From Candidatus Bathyarchaeota archaeon (GTDB lineage: Archaea > Thermoproteota > Bathyarchaeia > Bathyarchaeales > Bathycorpusculaceae), in the NCBI GenBank assembly GCA_003151735.1, contig PLYI01000055.1, positions 1 to 64,000 on the forward strand: a DNA stretch of 64,000 nucleotides. The letters run 5' to 3'. Positions 34,431 through 43,314 of this stretch are shown piece after piece. The stretch's first letter is position 1. Each line of letters opens with the position of its first letter. Position numbers and translations under genes: made by a program. The notes beneath the pieces are model-generated. The model had not been told where the DNA came from, did not search any database, and was given only the letters and a program-made list of their open reading frames with translations.

Positions 34431-35804
34431 TTGCCTGTTCCTGAACTTGACAAGTTGCTTGGAATCGAAGTCTACGCCACCAGGACAAAGGGTGTTGGGG
34501 GGGTTATTCGGGAGTCGATTGACGATTTTGTGGTTGAAGAAGTACTTGTGGACGGCTCCAAAGCCAGCTTGAATGGAGAGGTTCCTAACAGGGTTTTAGG
34601 TTCAACACTTCAAAGGCAGCGGTATCTGCTTTGTATTTTGGTAAAGCGCAATTGGGACACATTCATCGCGGTAAAAAACATAGCAAAGTCCTTAGGCATT
34701 GACCAAGCCAGAGTTCAGTTTGCAGGAATCAAAGACGCTAAAGCCGTCACAGCCCAGCATATCACCATAGAGAACATTTTGGTAGAAGACATAGCGAAGG
34801 TTGACGTTAAAGATGTTGAAGTTCTCCCTGTCGGTTACGTGCGAGAAATGCTCTCGCTTTTTTACCTTTTAGGCAACAACTTCACCATAACAATAAAATC
34901 CACAAGAGGCCCAGAGGCAGCCGTTCAAGAAGAAATCTCTCAAACACTGCAGTTGCTTGAAAGCATCGGCGGTATTCCAAACTTTTTTGGGCACCAACGC
35001 TTCGGAACCACACGCCCCATAACTCATTTGGTTGGAAAAGCCCTTGTCCGAGGCAATTTTGAGGAAGCAGCGATGCTTTTTCTGGCTAAACCCAGCGTTC
35101 ATGAGCATCCAGCTTCAAGGCAAGCACGCCAAGAACTGGAAACAACAAAAAATTTTAACCAGGCAGTGGCGGATTTTCCTAAGCAACTTCGTTTCGAAAA
35201 AATAATGCTTGATCATTTAGCCGATAATCCCGACGATTTTGTTGGCGCATTCCAATGCTTGCCCCTTAAGCTTCAAGCACTTTTTGTTCAAGCACACCAG
35301 TCCTATCTGTTCAACCGTTTTCTCAGCGAGCGTATTAAGCATGGTTTGCCATTGAATGAGGCTGTAGAGGGTGATTATGTGGTTGGTGTTGAGCGTTCTG
35401 GTTTACCAATGACTTCTGTGGCTAAGGTTGCGACTGCCGAAAACTTGCCTGAACTTAACGCTCAGGTTAAGGCTGGGAGGTTGCGCGTTTCTCTTCCGAT
35501 TTTTGGAGTGAAACAGAAGCTTTCCCGAGGCAATATGGGACTGATAGAAAACGAGGTGCTTTTGCAAGAAGAGGTTGAAACGAAGAATTTGCGTTTTAAC
35601 GTGTTATCAAGGACAGGTGGAAAAGGCGGTTTGCGCACAGCCGTTACTCCAATTAAAGACTTCAAACTGCAAAGCGTTTCAGCGAGTGCAGATGGCAAAG
35701 GATACGAGGCAAAGGTCAGTTTTATGCTGCTCAGAGGCTCATACGCAACAGTGGTTTTAAGGGAAATAATGAAGCCTTCAGACCTCATCGCTGCTGGCTT
35801 CTAA
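34431..35804 (+). CDS. truD: tRNA pseudouridine synthase TruD
   Basis: A 457-residue TruD enzyme that makes pseudouridine 13 in tRNA. The catalytic Asp is in AGIKDAKAVTAQH; NFFGHQRFG and the late GSYATVVLREIMKP are family markers. The start is TTG at 34431, 9 bp after pth2, so the two share a transcript. Length is usual for archaeal TruD. Confidence 0.95.
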   Translation: MPVPELDKLLGIEVYATRTKGVGGVIRESIDDFVVEEVLVDGSKASLNGEVPNRVLGSTLQRQRYLLCILVKRNWDTFIAVKNIAKSLGIDQARVQFAGIKDAKAVTAQHITIENILVEDIAKVDVKDVEVLPVGYVREMLSLFYLLGNNFTITIKSTRGPEAAVQEEISQTLQLLESIGGIPNFFGHQRFGTTRPITHLVGKALVRGNFEEAAMLFLAKPSVHEHPASRQARQELETTKNFNQAVADFPKQLRFEKIMLDHLADNPDDFVGAFQCLPLKLQALFVQAHQSYLFNRFLSERIKHGLPLNEAVEGDYVVGVERSGLPMTSVAKVATAENLPELNAQVKAGRLRVSLPIFGVKQKLSRGNMGLIENEVLLQEEVETKNLRFNVLSRTGGKGGLRTAVTPIKDFKLQSVSASADGKGYEAKVSFMLLRGSYATVVLREIMKPSDLIAAGF

Positions 35805-35866
35805 GAAGTTGGCGAAAACGCTGATAAGGAAGTGATTGCTCATTATTTATTTGGAAGCTTCTTTTT

Positions 35867-36433
35867 ATGGAAAATCAACCCGCCCGCCAATGCGTTATTC
35901 CACTTCATAAGCCCAGTAAAAAAGAACTAATTTTCTTTTTTGCTTCGGGAATTTTGGTGAGTCTTCCTTTTGCGTATTTCTTCGAGACGTTGTACCCATC
36001 GCAGTTTTCTGTAGCTTTACTCATTATTGTTTTGGCTCCCTTCATAGAGGAATTAGCTAAAGTTTTTCCCTTGTTCTACAGACATGGCGAAACAGAACGC
36101 TCACTTGTGACCTTGGGTCTTTTAACTGGGTTAGGTTTTGGAGTTGCAGAGTTTGTAGAGTACGTTTTCTTTGTAGGTGTTCCGCCTGTTGTTAGAATAC
36201 CTGGCATTATCTTTCATGCTTCCAGTGCCACTATAGTCGCTTACGGCATAGCTAAAAAGAAGCCGTTGCCCTTCTACCTGATTGCAGTGACACTGCACAT
36301 AGCCAACAACTTCTTTGCCTTCGCAGGAGACCTCTTTTTCGGGGTTTTCGTTGAACTGTTCGTGTTAATCACCGCTTACCTGTTGGCTTACCGATATTAC
36401 CATCTGTCTTCAAACGAAAAAATAGTTGTTTAG
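35867..36433 (+). CDS. PrsW-like intramembrane metalloprotease
   Basis: A 188-residue membrane protein with about six transmembrane helices. The conserved polar residues of the PrsW/CPBP-related family lie in the membrane segments: IEELAKVFP, FGVAEFVEY, IIFHASSA and TLHIANNFF. In bacteria PrsW cleaves membrane anti-sigma factors; the archaeal substrate is unknown. It starts at ATG 35867 and overlaps the convergent nadM gene by 4 bp. Confidence 0.75.
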   Translation: MENQPARQCVIPLHKPSKKELIFFFASGILVSLPFAYFFETLYPSQFSVALLIIVLAPFIEELAKVFPLFYRHGETERSLVTLGLLTGLGFGVAEFVEYVFFVGVPPVVRIPGIIFHASSATIVAYGIAKKKPLPFYLIAVTLHIANNFFAFAGDLFFGVFVELFVLITAYLLAYRYYHLSSNEKIVV

Positions 36434-36957
36434 CCAACCCTGTCTGTTCGCGCTAAGTCTCTTAGCCTGTTTACTCCATCTATCTGTAAAATGAAGTCAG
36501 CTACGCTTTTGGGCACAAGCTCTGTCCAGCTGTCGTCTTTAATCATTTTTTCGCGTATGATCGTGGACATGTAGACTTTTCTTTTAAACAGCGGAGTGGT
36601 TTTGACTTCGAAGCCGGCTTCTATAAAAAGCCTCTTGGTTAGAGGCTCATTAGAGTACAGGACGTTGAACTTGGGTGTGTAACCTACGACGGCGCTGACC
36701 CAAAGCATGTGCAGGTGAACGTCTGGTACAGGTACAATCCACAAATTCGAATAATCCATCCCTGCCTCCTGCAAAGCTTTACGAACCATAACGAGCCTCT
36801 CGCCTGCTGTAAACGGGTTGTTGGTGTTGTGGCTGTATTGAGCGCTGCCGATTACAACTACTAGTTCATCGACTTCTTTTAGCACATGTTGGATGGCGTC
36901 TAGGTGTCCTAAATGAAAAGGCTGAAATCTTCCAACATAGAGGCCTCGATTAACCAT
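36430..36957 (-). CDS. nadM: Nicotinamide-nucleotide adenylyltransferase, archaeal NadM type
   Basis: About 175 residues forming NAD+ from NMN or NaMN and ATP. The HIGH-type motif is GRFQPFHLGH, the second nucleotide motif MSTIIREKM, and YSHNTNNPFTAGER is typical. ATG 36957 is preferred over GTG 36966 because the conserved VNRGLYVGRF follows it directly. nadC, another NAD-synthesis gene, is at 40513. Confidence 0.95.
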   Translation of the reverse strand: MVNRGLYVGRFQPFHLGHLDAIQHVLKEVDELVVVIGSAQYSHNTNNPFTAGERLVMVRKALQEAGMDYSNLWIVPVPDVHLHMLWVSAVVGYTPKFNVLYSNEPLTKRLFIEAGFEVKTTPLFKRKVYMSTIIREKMIKDDSWTELVPKSVADFILQIDGVNRLRDLARTDRVG

Positions 36958-37013
36958 TGCGCTCACTTGCTTTGAGTGGGACTCACATGCATTTATGATT
37001 TGCGTAAACTCTG

Positions 37014-37598
37014 TTAAGCGAAGTTTTTAAGAACGTTTTCGACTGGAAAAACCGTAAGCTTTCCACCGTTCACTTCGATTTCTTTTTTAGAAGAAAACCC
37101 CCGCTTCTCTCTTCCCAACAGCTGCATCTTGACTTTTAAGCCAAAACCATAACCGCCCAACGAAAAATCAGCCCTTACAACTCTATGGCAGGGAACAATA
37201 GGCGCGAATGGATTAGATGCCATGATGTTTCCAACTGCTCTAGGTCCGCCGCCGACGGCTCCGGCTATTGCGCCGTATGAAGTTACGTATCCAAGCGGAA
37301 TTGTTGAGGTTGTTTTGAGAACTTTTTTTGTGTATACGGGTAAATTTGCTGTTGCCAAGGATAGATTGGTGTTTACTTCTTTTCCGCCATAGATATCTTT
37401 CAAAGTTGCAAGTGTGTTTTTTGCGGAGGCTGTGGGTTCATGGAAAACTTGGAAAGGCAGATTGAAGGGTACGTTGCCCAAAACGTTGTTTATGGTTGTT
37501 TTTTGGGTTGGTCCAAAAGATGATGTAACGATTTGTTGCTTGTTGATGGCGACAGCAAACCATGTCTCCTCGAGGTTTTGAGTGTAGATCTCTATCAT
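37014..37598 (-). CDS. ogt: Methylated-DNA-protein cysteine methyltransferase
   Basis: About 194 residues. The alkyl-acceptor Cys is in VPCHRVV, followed by LGGYGFGLKVKMQLLGREK; upstream are IPLGYVTSYGAIA and the Arg-finger region NIMASNPFAP. It repairs O6-alkylguanine in a suicide reaction. ATG 37598 has a GGGAG ribosome binding site 7 nt upstream; the longer TTG start at 37619 is less likely. The N-terminal domain is short and weakly conserved, as usual in archaea. Confidence 0.93.
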   Translation of the reverse strand: MIEIYTQNLEETWFAVAINKQQIVTSSFGPTQKTTINNVLGNVPFNLPFQVFHEPTASAKNTLATLKDIYGGKEVNTNLSLATANLPVYTKKVLKTTSTIPLGYVTSYGAIAGAVGGGPRAVGNIMASNPFAPIVPCHRVVRADFSLGGYGFGLKVKMQLLGREKRGFSSKKEIEVNGGKLTVFPVENVLKNFA

Positions 37599-37639
37599 CT
37601 GGCTCTCCCTTACTCGCAAGTTGAAGGATACAGTAAATG

Positions 37640-37810
37640 TTAAAAGTTTCTGCGATAGAAGCTATTTCCGTTGGAGCAATCAAGGCATGTGGCAACTAAC
37701 TTGACGTTATCCTCTGTGGGTTTAGCTGCTAAGAAGGTCTTTGGGGTAACTGACACGTAACCGATGGGTTTGCCGCATTTTTGGCACCTTAACGGTTTAG
37801 ACTCACTCAT
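37640..37810 (-). CDS. Small zinc-ribbon protein
   Basis: A 56-residue protein from ATG 37810 (the frame is open to 37876, but that part overlaps the divergent proteasome promoter). Two Cys pairs, CQKCGK and CLDC, separated by about 33 residues, should bind one zinc. The rest is beta-rich (IGYVSVTPKTFLA, VKLVATC). No specific family is recognised. It is divergent from the proteasome beta-subunit gene. Confidence 0.6.
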   Translation of the reverse strand: MSESKPLRCQKCGKPIGYVSVTPKTFLAAKPTEDNVKLVATCLDCSNGNSFYRRNF

Positions 37811-37836
37811 GCAAGTCACTTCGCCAACTCTATAAT

Positions 37837-37850
37837 GGTTATAAGTAACC
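37837..37850 (+). promoter_or_regulatory. Proteasome beta-subunit promoter with palindromic TATA
   Basis: GGTTATAAGTAACC is a TATA box (TATAAG) embedded in a near-perfect palindrome (GGTTA / TAACC). It lies about 50 nt before ATG 37892, predicting a start near 37866. The symmetry could form an operator as well as a core promoter. Confidence 0.5.
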
Positions 37851-37891
37851 TTAATAATTTGTCTTGTGTATATCAAGAAAAGGCGAAAATT

Positions 37892-38590
37892 ATGGAAGAT
37901 TATGGACCACGATTACCACAGTTACCTCAAATTCCACAAATCCAATTAATGCCGCAGGAACAGCAGCAGGACCAAGGCAACCAAGCCCAAGGCGGCGGCG
38001 TATGGATGCCAGGCGCCACTACAGTTGGCGCAGTCTTCAAAGACGGAGTTATCTTAGCTTCAGAAAAAAGAGTTACATACGGAAACTTTATCATGAGTAA
38101 AGGCGGCAAAAAAGTCTTCAAAGTAACAGACCGCATCGGCGTTGCATGCGCGGGACTTGTTGGAGACATGCAGATTCTCGCAAAGGAAATGCAGGCGCAA
38201 GCCAACCTCTTCAGCATGGATGTCGGACGACCAATCAGCGTACGTTCTGCTGCAAAACTTTTGGCTAACGTACTGTTCAATCGCAGATACTCGCCATTGT
38301 TTACTCAAACAATCGTTGGGGGCTTAGATGAGGAAGGCGGATCACTCTACGTGCTCGATGTCTTAGGCTCGTTAATTCCTGACAAGTACGCGGTTGTGGG
38401 TTCAGGCACAGAAATCGCTATGGGTGTTCTTGAAGAAGGCTACAAAGAAACCATGAGTGCAAAAGAAGCAAAGGAGCTTGTTACGCGGTCGATTAAATCT
38501 GCTGTTAGCCGAGACTCCATGAGCGGCGACGGAATAGACTTCCTTATCATAACTAAGGAAGGCATCGCTGAAGAATCCATAAAGTTTTAA
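37892..38590 (+). CDS. psmB: 20S proteasome beta subunit
   Basis: About 232 residues, with a propeptide of some 40 residues rich in Pro and Gln ending at GA before TTVGAVFKDG; the exposed Thr is the nucleophile and K33 lies in ASEKRVTYG. GSLIPDKYAVVGSGTEIAMGVLEEGY and RDSMSGDGIDFLII are canonical. ATG 37892 is chosen because the promoter at 37837-37850 puts transcription start past the upstream ATG at 37835. It forms the proteolytic core fed by CDC48 or PAN ATPases. Confidence 0.97.
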   Translation: MEDYGPRLPQLPQIPQIQLMPQEQQQDQGNQAQGGGVWMPGATTVGAVFKDGVILASEKRVTYGNFIMSKGGKKVFKVTDRIGVACAGLVGDMQILAKEMQAQANLFSMDVGRPISVRSAAKLLANVLFNRRYSPLFTQTIVGGLDEEGGSLYVLDVLGSLIPDKYAVVGSGTEIAMGVLEEGYKETMSAKEAKELVTRSIKSAVSRDSMSGDGIDFLIITKEGIAEESIKF

Positions 38591-38595
38591 CCCCT

Positions 38596-38614
38596 TTATT
38601 TTTTAATATTTTTT
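38596..38614 (+). terminator. T-rich terminator after psmB
   Basis: Two T runs (TTATTTTTTAA and TATTTTTTAG) lie 6-24 nt after the psmB stop, as expected for intrinsic archaeal termination. Confidence 0.5.
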
Positions 38615-38653
38615 AGCTATATGAGCGGCTGAGCCGTTCATGGACGGAATGTT

Positions 38654-39277
38654 ATGTCGTTTGAACTAACCCTAGAAGAAGGAAAATTTCTAATCAACTT
38701 AGCCCGAAACACGGTAAAACAGTACTTGGAAACAGGCAAAGCCCCAAAACCACCAAATGAAACACCCAAAAAACTCTTCGCTCACTGCGGCGTCTTTGTC
38801 ACCATAAACAGCCTTAGAAACGGCGAGAAGGAGCTTCGCGGCTGCATAGGCTACCCATATCCGACGAGCCCGCTCGTGGAGGCAGTGATTGACAACGCCG
38901 TAAACGCCGCAACAGAAGACCCACGTTTTGAACCTTTATCCCCAGCTGAGTTGGATAAAGTTGTCTTCGAGGTCAGCGTGTTAACGCCGCCTGAACCTGT
39001 GGAAGTTAAGAATCCAAAGGAGTACTTAAGCAAAATCAAGGTAGGCGAGGACGGCTTAATTGTTGAGCGAGGTCCCTACAAAGGGCTGCTTTTGCCGCAG
39101 GTTCCTGTTGAATGGGGCTGGTGCGAAGAAGAGTTTCTCTGTCAATGCTGCATGAAAGCGGGTTTGCCACCTGACACTTGGTTGACAAAAGACGCTAAAA
39201 TCTACAAGTTCAAAGCCATCGTCTTTGACGAAGAAACTCCATGCGGCGAAGTTAAACGCCTAAACCTCACAAAATAA
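38654..39277 (+). CDS. AMMECR1-domain protein
   Basis: A 207-residue AMMECR1 protein. The hallmark LRGCIGYPYPTSPLVEAV is followed by DPRFEPLSPAEL and EVSVLTPPEPVEV; the second region has GLLLPQVPVEWGW and MKAGLPPDTW. The family is conserved from archaea to humans and often sits beside MEMO1-like or radical SAM genes, but its biochemical function is not established. It ends 2 bp before a convergent glycosyltransferase. Confidence 0.93.
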   Translation: MSFELTLEEGKFLINLARNTVKQYLETGKAPKPPNETPKKLFAHCGVFVTINSLRNGEKELRGCIGYPYPTSPLVEAVIDNAVNAATEDPRFEPLSPAELDKVVFEVSVLTPPEPVEVKNPKEYLSKIKVGEDGLIVERGPYKGLLLPQVPVEWGWCEEEFLCQCCMKAGLPPDTWLTKDAKIYKFKAIVFDEETPCGEVKRLNLTK

Positions 39278-39279
39278 CA

Positions 39280-40419
39280 TTAATCCAGCAGGGTTTCCAC
39301 GATTGAAACCGCCCTGTCTAAACCTCTAAACCTGTTAGAAAACTTGTTCAACGCCACCATACTTTGGTTGTAAGCTTCTTTTTCATTCTCCATTTTTTCA
39401 ACGGCTTTTTCAAGTTGCTTGCTGTTTTTTGCGGTTATGGAGCAGTTCAGATCTTGGAGTTTAGCCGCGTTGCCCAATTGTTCGGGCTGAGTGGGGATGC
39501 AGATGCTTGGTTTAGCATATTTGATGGTTTCAAAGCATGTTGCGTGGCCGCCGCTGAAAATAACGAATTTAGCCTTTTTCATGGCTTCCTGTCGTTCTTG
39601 ATGCGAGAGCCAAGTGTGGAGTTCACAGTTGCCAATTTTAGTTGAAACTTTCTTTCCCGGAGTACCTAAACTTATGATGCATTTGGTCTTGCGTTTTTCA
39701 AGCACCGGCAAAAGCGTTTTTGTAAGTTTTGCTCTAGTTCCAACAGGTCCGCTTATTGGAGCAAAAATATGTTCCTGAGAACCCTCTACCGCCGCTGTAT
39801 CCACGAAGCTTCCTACATACTCGACTTTTTCCTTTAATCCAAGGTTGTCCAGGTTGCCAACATTGTACTCGGACACTGTGTAGGGTGGTGGATTGTCCGG
39901 GATTATGATTTTTGAGCAGTTTTTTACGTACCGTTCAACTAGGCGTTCGCCTGGACTAAGAAAAGCCGAGAACCCGTAGCTTGGCCTTATCATGTTCGCG
40001 ATATAGACTGAGGGGATTTTCCATCTTTGAGCTAGACGAAGCGCGTTTATGTCGCCGTCAGCGATAAGGATGTCGGGTGCAATGTCATGCAAGTTTTCTC
40101 TTAAGTCATAGTAGCGGTGGATGGTTTCCATAGCGTTGGATTTTTTCATTTCAAATCTGTTCTGTTCCATGTTAAACAGCGGAAGTGGAAATAACATGTT
40201 GATCAGTGAAGCAGAGGTAATTATGCCATGGGCGTTTTCGTACCATGAGATTGGTTGGCACTTGTATACGTGACTGAACTCTTTCTGAAGCATCTCGTAT
40301 GCTTTGCCGCCTGAATAAAAGAACATTTCATGACCTTTTTTCTCCAGCCGCTTCCCTAACGGAATGATTCGTGAAACGTGACCTAATCCGAGTTCGGAGC
40401 AGCTGAGTAGCAGTCGCAT
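39280..40419 (-). CDS. GT-B glycosyltransferase (GT28/MGT-like)
   Basis: A 379-residue enzyme of the GT-B fold. The N-terminal glycine loop SELGLGHVSRIIPLGKRLEKKGHE binds the acceptor side; the C-terminal nucleotide-sugar domain has the strand CIISLGTPG, the loop FVIFSGGHATCFETIKYAKPSICIP and EQLGNAAKLQDL. The pattern is close to MurG/UGT relatives that act on lipids or secondary metabolites. Donor and acceptor are unknown. It is convergent with AMMECR1 and divergent from nadC. Confidence 0.8.
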   Translation of the reverse strand: MRLLLSCSELGLGHVSRIIPLGKRLEKKGHEMFFYSGGKAYEMLQKEFSHVYKCQPISWYENAHGIITSASLINMLFPLPLFNMEQNRFEMKKSNAMETIHRYYDLRENLHDIAPDILIADGDINALRLAQRWKIPSVYIANMIRPSYGFSAFLSPGERLVERYVKNCSKIIIPDNPPPYTVSEYNVGNLDNLGLKEKVEYVGSFVDTAAVEGSQEHIFAPISGPVGTRAKLTKTLLPVLEKRKTKCIISLGTPGKKVSTKIGNCELHTWLSHQERQEAMKKAKFVIFSGGHATCFETIKYAKPSICIPTQPEQLGNAAKLQDLNCSITAKNSKQLEKAVEKMENEKEAYNQSMVALNKFSNRFRGLDRAVSIVETLLD

Positions 40420-40512
40420 ACACCATACAGATATGGCAAGATTATATTTGAATTATCCCGTAAAGACTGAAAAAAGCAAGCAATTTAAACTCTAGGCGCC
40501 AACACTACAAGT

Positions 40513-41367
40513 ATGTTTGTGCCAAGAAAGATTGTGGAGAAGAAGCTCAAAAGGTTCCTAGCCGACGACATCGGACAAGGCGACGTAACGGCAGCAGCAG
40601 TTATTCCTGCAAATTTGACCGTTAGAGCAGAGGTTATAGCGAAGGAAGAAGGAATAGCAGCTGGAATTGAAGAAGCCACATTTCTTGCTGAATATTTAGG
40701 ATTGACTATTAAGGCAAAGGTTTCTGATGGAGCCAAAATTAAAAACAAACAAGTCCTAATGCAAATTTCAGGTGATGCCCAAACTATCCTTTCAGTTGAA
40801 CGGACCATGCTTAATCTTCTCTCACGAATGAGCGGAATCGCAACCAAAACACGAACCCTAACAGAGAAACTTGAGATGGCACATATGAAAGCGAAAATTG
40901 CCGCAACCCGCAAATCCGCGCCAGGGCTACTCTACTTTGACAAAAAAGCCGTTGTCATCGGAGGCGGTGACCCGCATAGGTTACATTTGGATGATATGGT
41001 TCTGATTAAAGATAACCACCTTGCAATTGTCGGAAATGTTGAAGAAGTAGTCAAGAGTGCAAAGGCTAAGGCTTCTTTTTCCAAGAAAATCGAAGTCGAA
41101 GTTAACACCATTGAGGATTCATTGAAAGCGGCAAAAGCTGGCGCCGACATCATTATGCTGGATAATTTTTCTCCTAAACAGGCTAAGGACGCCTCTGAAG
41201 CGCTTGAGGAAGCTGGGTTTGGGAGCGTGTTGCTTGAAGTAAGCGGCGGAATTACAGGCGAGAACCTTTTGGATTACGCGAAAGCAAAAGTTGATATAAT
41301 AAGTATGGGCGAGCTAACTCACAGCGTTAAAGCGCTTGATATAAGCTTGGAAATAGTGAAAAGCTAA
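40513..41367 (+). CDS. nadC: Quinolinate phosphoribosyltransferase
   Basis: A 284-residue NadC that converts quinolinate and PRPP to nicotinate mononucleotide in NAD synthesis. Motifs: LADDIGQGDVTAAAVIP, SGIATKTR, AATRKSAPGLLYFDKKAV, GGDPHRLHLDD and MLDNFSP, plus LLEVSGGITGENL. A TATA-like AATTTAAAC near 40483-40491 makes the transcript essentially leaderless at ATG 40513. No nadA or nadB is seen in the window. Confidence 0.96.
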   Translation: MFVPRKIVEKKLKRFLADDIGQGDVTAAAVIPANLTVRAEVIAKEEGIAAGIEEATFLAEYLGLTIKAKVSDGAKIKNKQVLMQISGDAQTILSVERTMLNLLSRMSGIATKTRTLTEKLEMAHMKAKIAATRKSAPGLLYFDKKAVVIGGGDPHRLHLDDMVLIKDNHLAIVGNVEEVVKSAKAKASFSKKIEVEVNTIEDSLKAAKAGADIIMLDNFSPKQAKDASEALEEAGFGSVLLEVSGGITGENLLDYAKAKVDIISMGELTHSVKALDISLEIVKS

Positions 41368-41376
41368 CGTGCCACA

Positions 41377-41928
41377 TTAGCCTAACACAGTTATTATCCA
41401 TACTTCTACTACGGCGCCAACGGCAAGCAAACCCGCACAGATGGCAATGAATAGTCCAGTCCATTTTAACTCGCGCCACCGCCGCTGCGTTAACCTGCGA
41501 AACAGCCAGATGCTCTCTGCCATGGCTATTGAGTAAGCGGCGAATTCCAGCCAAAACACAGGTGTTATCAATTCACTTAAAATTCCAATGTACGCTGGGT
41601 AGCCTTGTATCGCGGAAATTGCTCCAAGCGCAATGCCGGTGTCAAAGAGGATAAACATACCCAAAGCGGCGCCGACCACTGGAATAAACATCAGTAAGCA
41701 TATGGAAAAGTTGTTAATGAAAATGTATTCTGTTAGAGTGTTGTTGTTTTTATGCTGGTTTAAAGTTGCGTTCAAATCCTGACTAATTGTGGTGGCATCT
41801 TGGTGGCTTAGCGGTATAGCGCTTCCAATTACGGTAACCATGAAGCCAATTAAAAAGATGGCTATAATTGAATAGATTCTTTTTCTTCTCGGCGAAGCGT
41901 TCTTCCAAAAAGATAAATCAAGTTTCAT
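41377..41928 (-). CDS. SpoIIM/DUF95-family integral membrane protein
   Basis: About 183 residues with five predicted transmembrane helices. The segment FINNFSICLLMFIPVVGAALGMFILFDTGIALG and the ITPVFWLEFAAYSIAMAES stretch match the stage II sporulation M (DUF95) family common in archaea. Function is unknown outside spore formers; it may act as a small permease or in membrane organisation. ATG 41928 is preferred over TTG 41934. It lies 7-13 bp after a DUF4152-like gene. Confidence 0.8.
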   Translation of the reverse strand: MKLDLSFWKNASPRRKRIYSIIAIFLIGFMVTVIGSAIPLSHQDATTISQDLNATLNQHKNNNTLTEYIFINNFSICLLMFIPVVGAALGMFILFDTGIALGAISAIQGYPAYIGILSELITPVFWLEFAAYSIAMAESIWLFRRLTQRRWRELKWTGLFIAICAGLLAVGAVVEVWIITVLG

Positions 41929-41941
41929 AAACAAACCAGCT

Positions 41942-42643
41942 TTATTTCATAGGCTCAATCTTTAGGGCTCGGAATCCTCTCGCTATAGGGTTTAACGTTT
42001 CTGACAATTTAACCGTTGTTAATACACCTTCCGAGTCAACGGCGTAACTTCGCACGTCATGTTCGTTTGCCAAGAGGGAATGAAGAGTCACTTGGTTATC
42101 TAAGAATCTGGGCTGGCACATCAATGGCAACCCTAACAAAACAGCTTCTTTTTCATCTACAGCTTTTTTGGCGGCAAACAGAATCGCTTCTGCACCAGCT
42201 GTCAACTCAGCTATCCGCACGGGAACGCTTTCTTTGCCAATAGCTAAAATATCTATGCCATAAAGCCGCTTGATTTCACATGCGATTTTTCTAAGCTTTG
42301 GCAGAATTTTCAGGATGTTTTGACGCCCAGCCTTTGATGCTCGAAGGTTCATGAGTTCAACAGGAGACAATTCTTCAACTGAAATTCCTCCCAGCGACAT
42401 ATCCAAGTTCACCACGTCCGCCTTCATTTTATCGAGTAATCTTCTGCAGAGTTCAGCCTCATGCACAATCACGTCGAACCCGCCGTCAACTTCCTTGAAA
42501 ATCGGTTCAACAACCCGAAAAGAAGGTTCGCTGAAAGGCGGTTCAACCAGCACTGAAACTGAAGCAACATGAAGGATTGGTTTAAACTGTTCGTCAAGGA
42601 TTGCTGCTGCAGAGTCTGCTGCGATAATTTTCAAGTTTTGCAC
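41942..42643 (-). CDS. Conserved archaeal protein, DUF4152-like
   Basis: A 233-residue soluble protein starting with GTG 42643. The opening QNLKIIAADSAAAILDEQF, the central VNLDMSLGGISVEELSPVEL and YGIDILAIGKESVPVRIAELTAGA are highly constrained and match, from memory, the archaeal DUF4152 family of unknown function. The fold resembles a nuclease or phosphatase-like Rossmann core with conserved Asp residues (VNLDMS), but no activity is known. It is followed by the SpoIIM-like gene. Confidence 0.65.
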   Translation of the reverse strand: MQNLKIIAADSAAAILDEQFKPILHVASVSVLVEPPFSEPSFRVVEPIFKEVDGGFDVIVHEAELCRRLLDKMKADVVNLDMSLGGISVEELSPVELMNLRASKAGRQNILKILPKLRKIACEIKRLYGIDILAIGKESVPVRIAELTAGAEAILFAAKKAVDEKEAVLLGLPLMCQPRFLDNQVTLHSLLANEHDVRSYAVDSEGVLTTVKLSETLNPIARGFRALKIEPMK

Positions 42644-42672
42644 CTAAGTAAGATTGAGGTTAAAGTGGAAAA

Positions 42673-43314
42673 TTAGTTTTCCTCTTTAACTTCACGCGTA
42701 GTTTTAAAGCATAAAGCTAAAAGATACATTTCGGAGCTTTTTTGTCGGCTTGCCTGAGGCTTCACTAACTTTACTTCCTCAAACAGCGGCTTCATGTTTA
42801 GCATGAAATCGTTTAGCATTTCGCCTTCGAAGACTTTGACGAAGAAGCTTCCGTTGGGGCGTAGGACGCATTGGGCGATTTCTAAGGCTTTTTCAGCTAA
42901 GTCGATTTGTCTTGCATGGTCAACTTCCCAAACGCCAGTCACGTTTGGTGCAGCGTCGCAGAGAACCACATCTGCTTTTCGCGGAATAAAAGATAGGATT
43001 TGATCGACGGTTCCGGGTTCGGTGAAGTCTGCAATTATTGTGCGTATGTATTCCTGCGTGAAAGGCTCAATTGGTTTTAAGTCAACACCTAAGACGTAGC
43101 CATGTTTACCTGTCATTTTTCTGGCTGCTTGAATCCAGCCGCCGGGTGCAGCGCCTAAATCAACAACAATGTCGCGTAGCCTAATGAAGCAATATTTCTC
43201 GTTGGCTTGAATTAGCTTGTATGTTGATCTGCTGCGGTAGTTTTCTTCTTTGGCTTTTTTAAAATAATACTCGTTTTTTCTTTCATTTAACCAAGCTTTC
43301 GGCGTCGGAATCAT
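42673..43314 (-). CDS. rlmE: FtsJ/RlmE-type 2'-O-ribose methyltransferase
   Basis: A 213-residue Rossmann methyltransferase. The SAM motif is VVDLGAAPGGWIQAA; the K-D-K-E catalytic set is visible as the early YKLIQ lysine, LCDAAPN, SFFVKVFEGE and ASRQKSSEMYLL. It should methylate rRNA (or tRNA) 2'-OH. ATG 43314 lies inside the end of the TFE-beta gene (32-nt overlap), so the two are coupled. Confidence 0.93.
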   Translation of the reverse strand: MIPTPKAWLNERKNEYYFKKAKEENYRSRSTYKLIQANEKYCFIRLRDIVVDLGAAPGGWIQAARKMTGKHGYVLGVDLKPIEPFTQEYIRTIIADFTEPGTVDQILSFIPRKADVVLCDAAPNVTGVWEVDHARQIDLAEKALEIAQCVLRPNGSFFVKVFEGEMLNDFMLNMKPLFEEVKLVKPQASRQKSSEMYLLALCFKTTREVKEEN

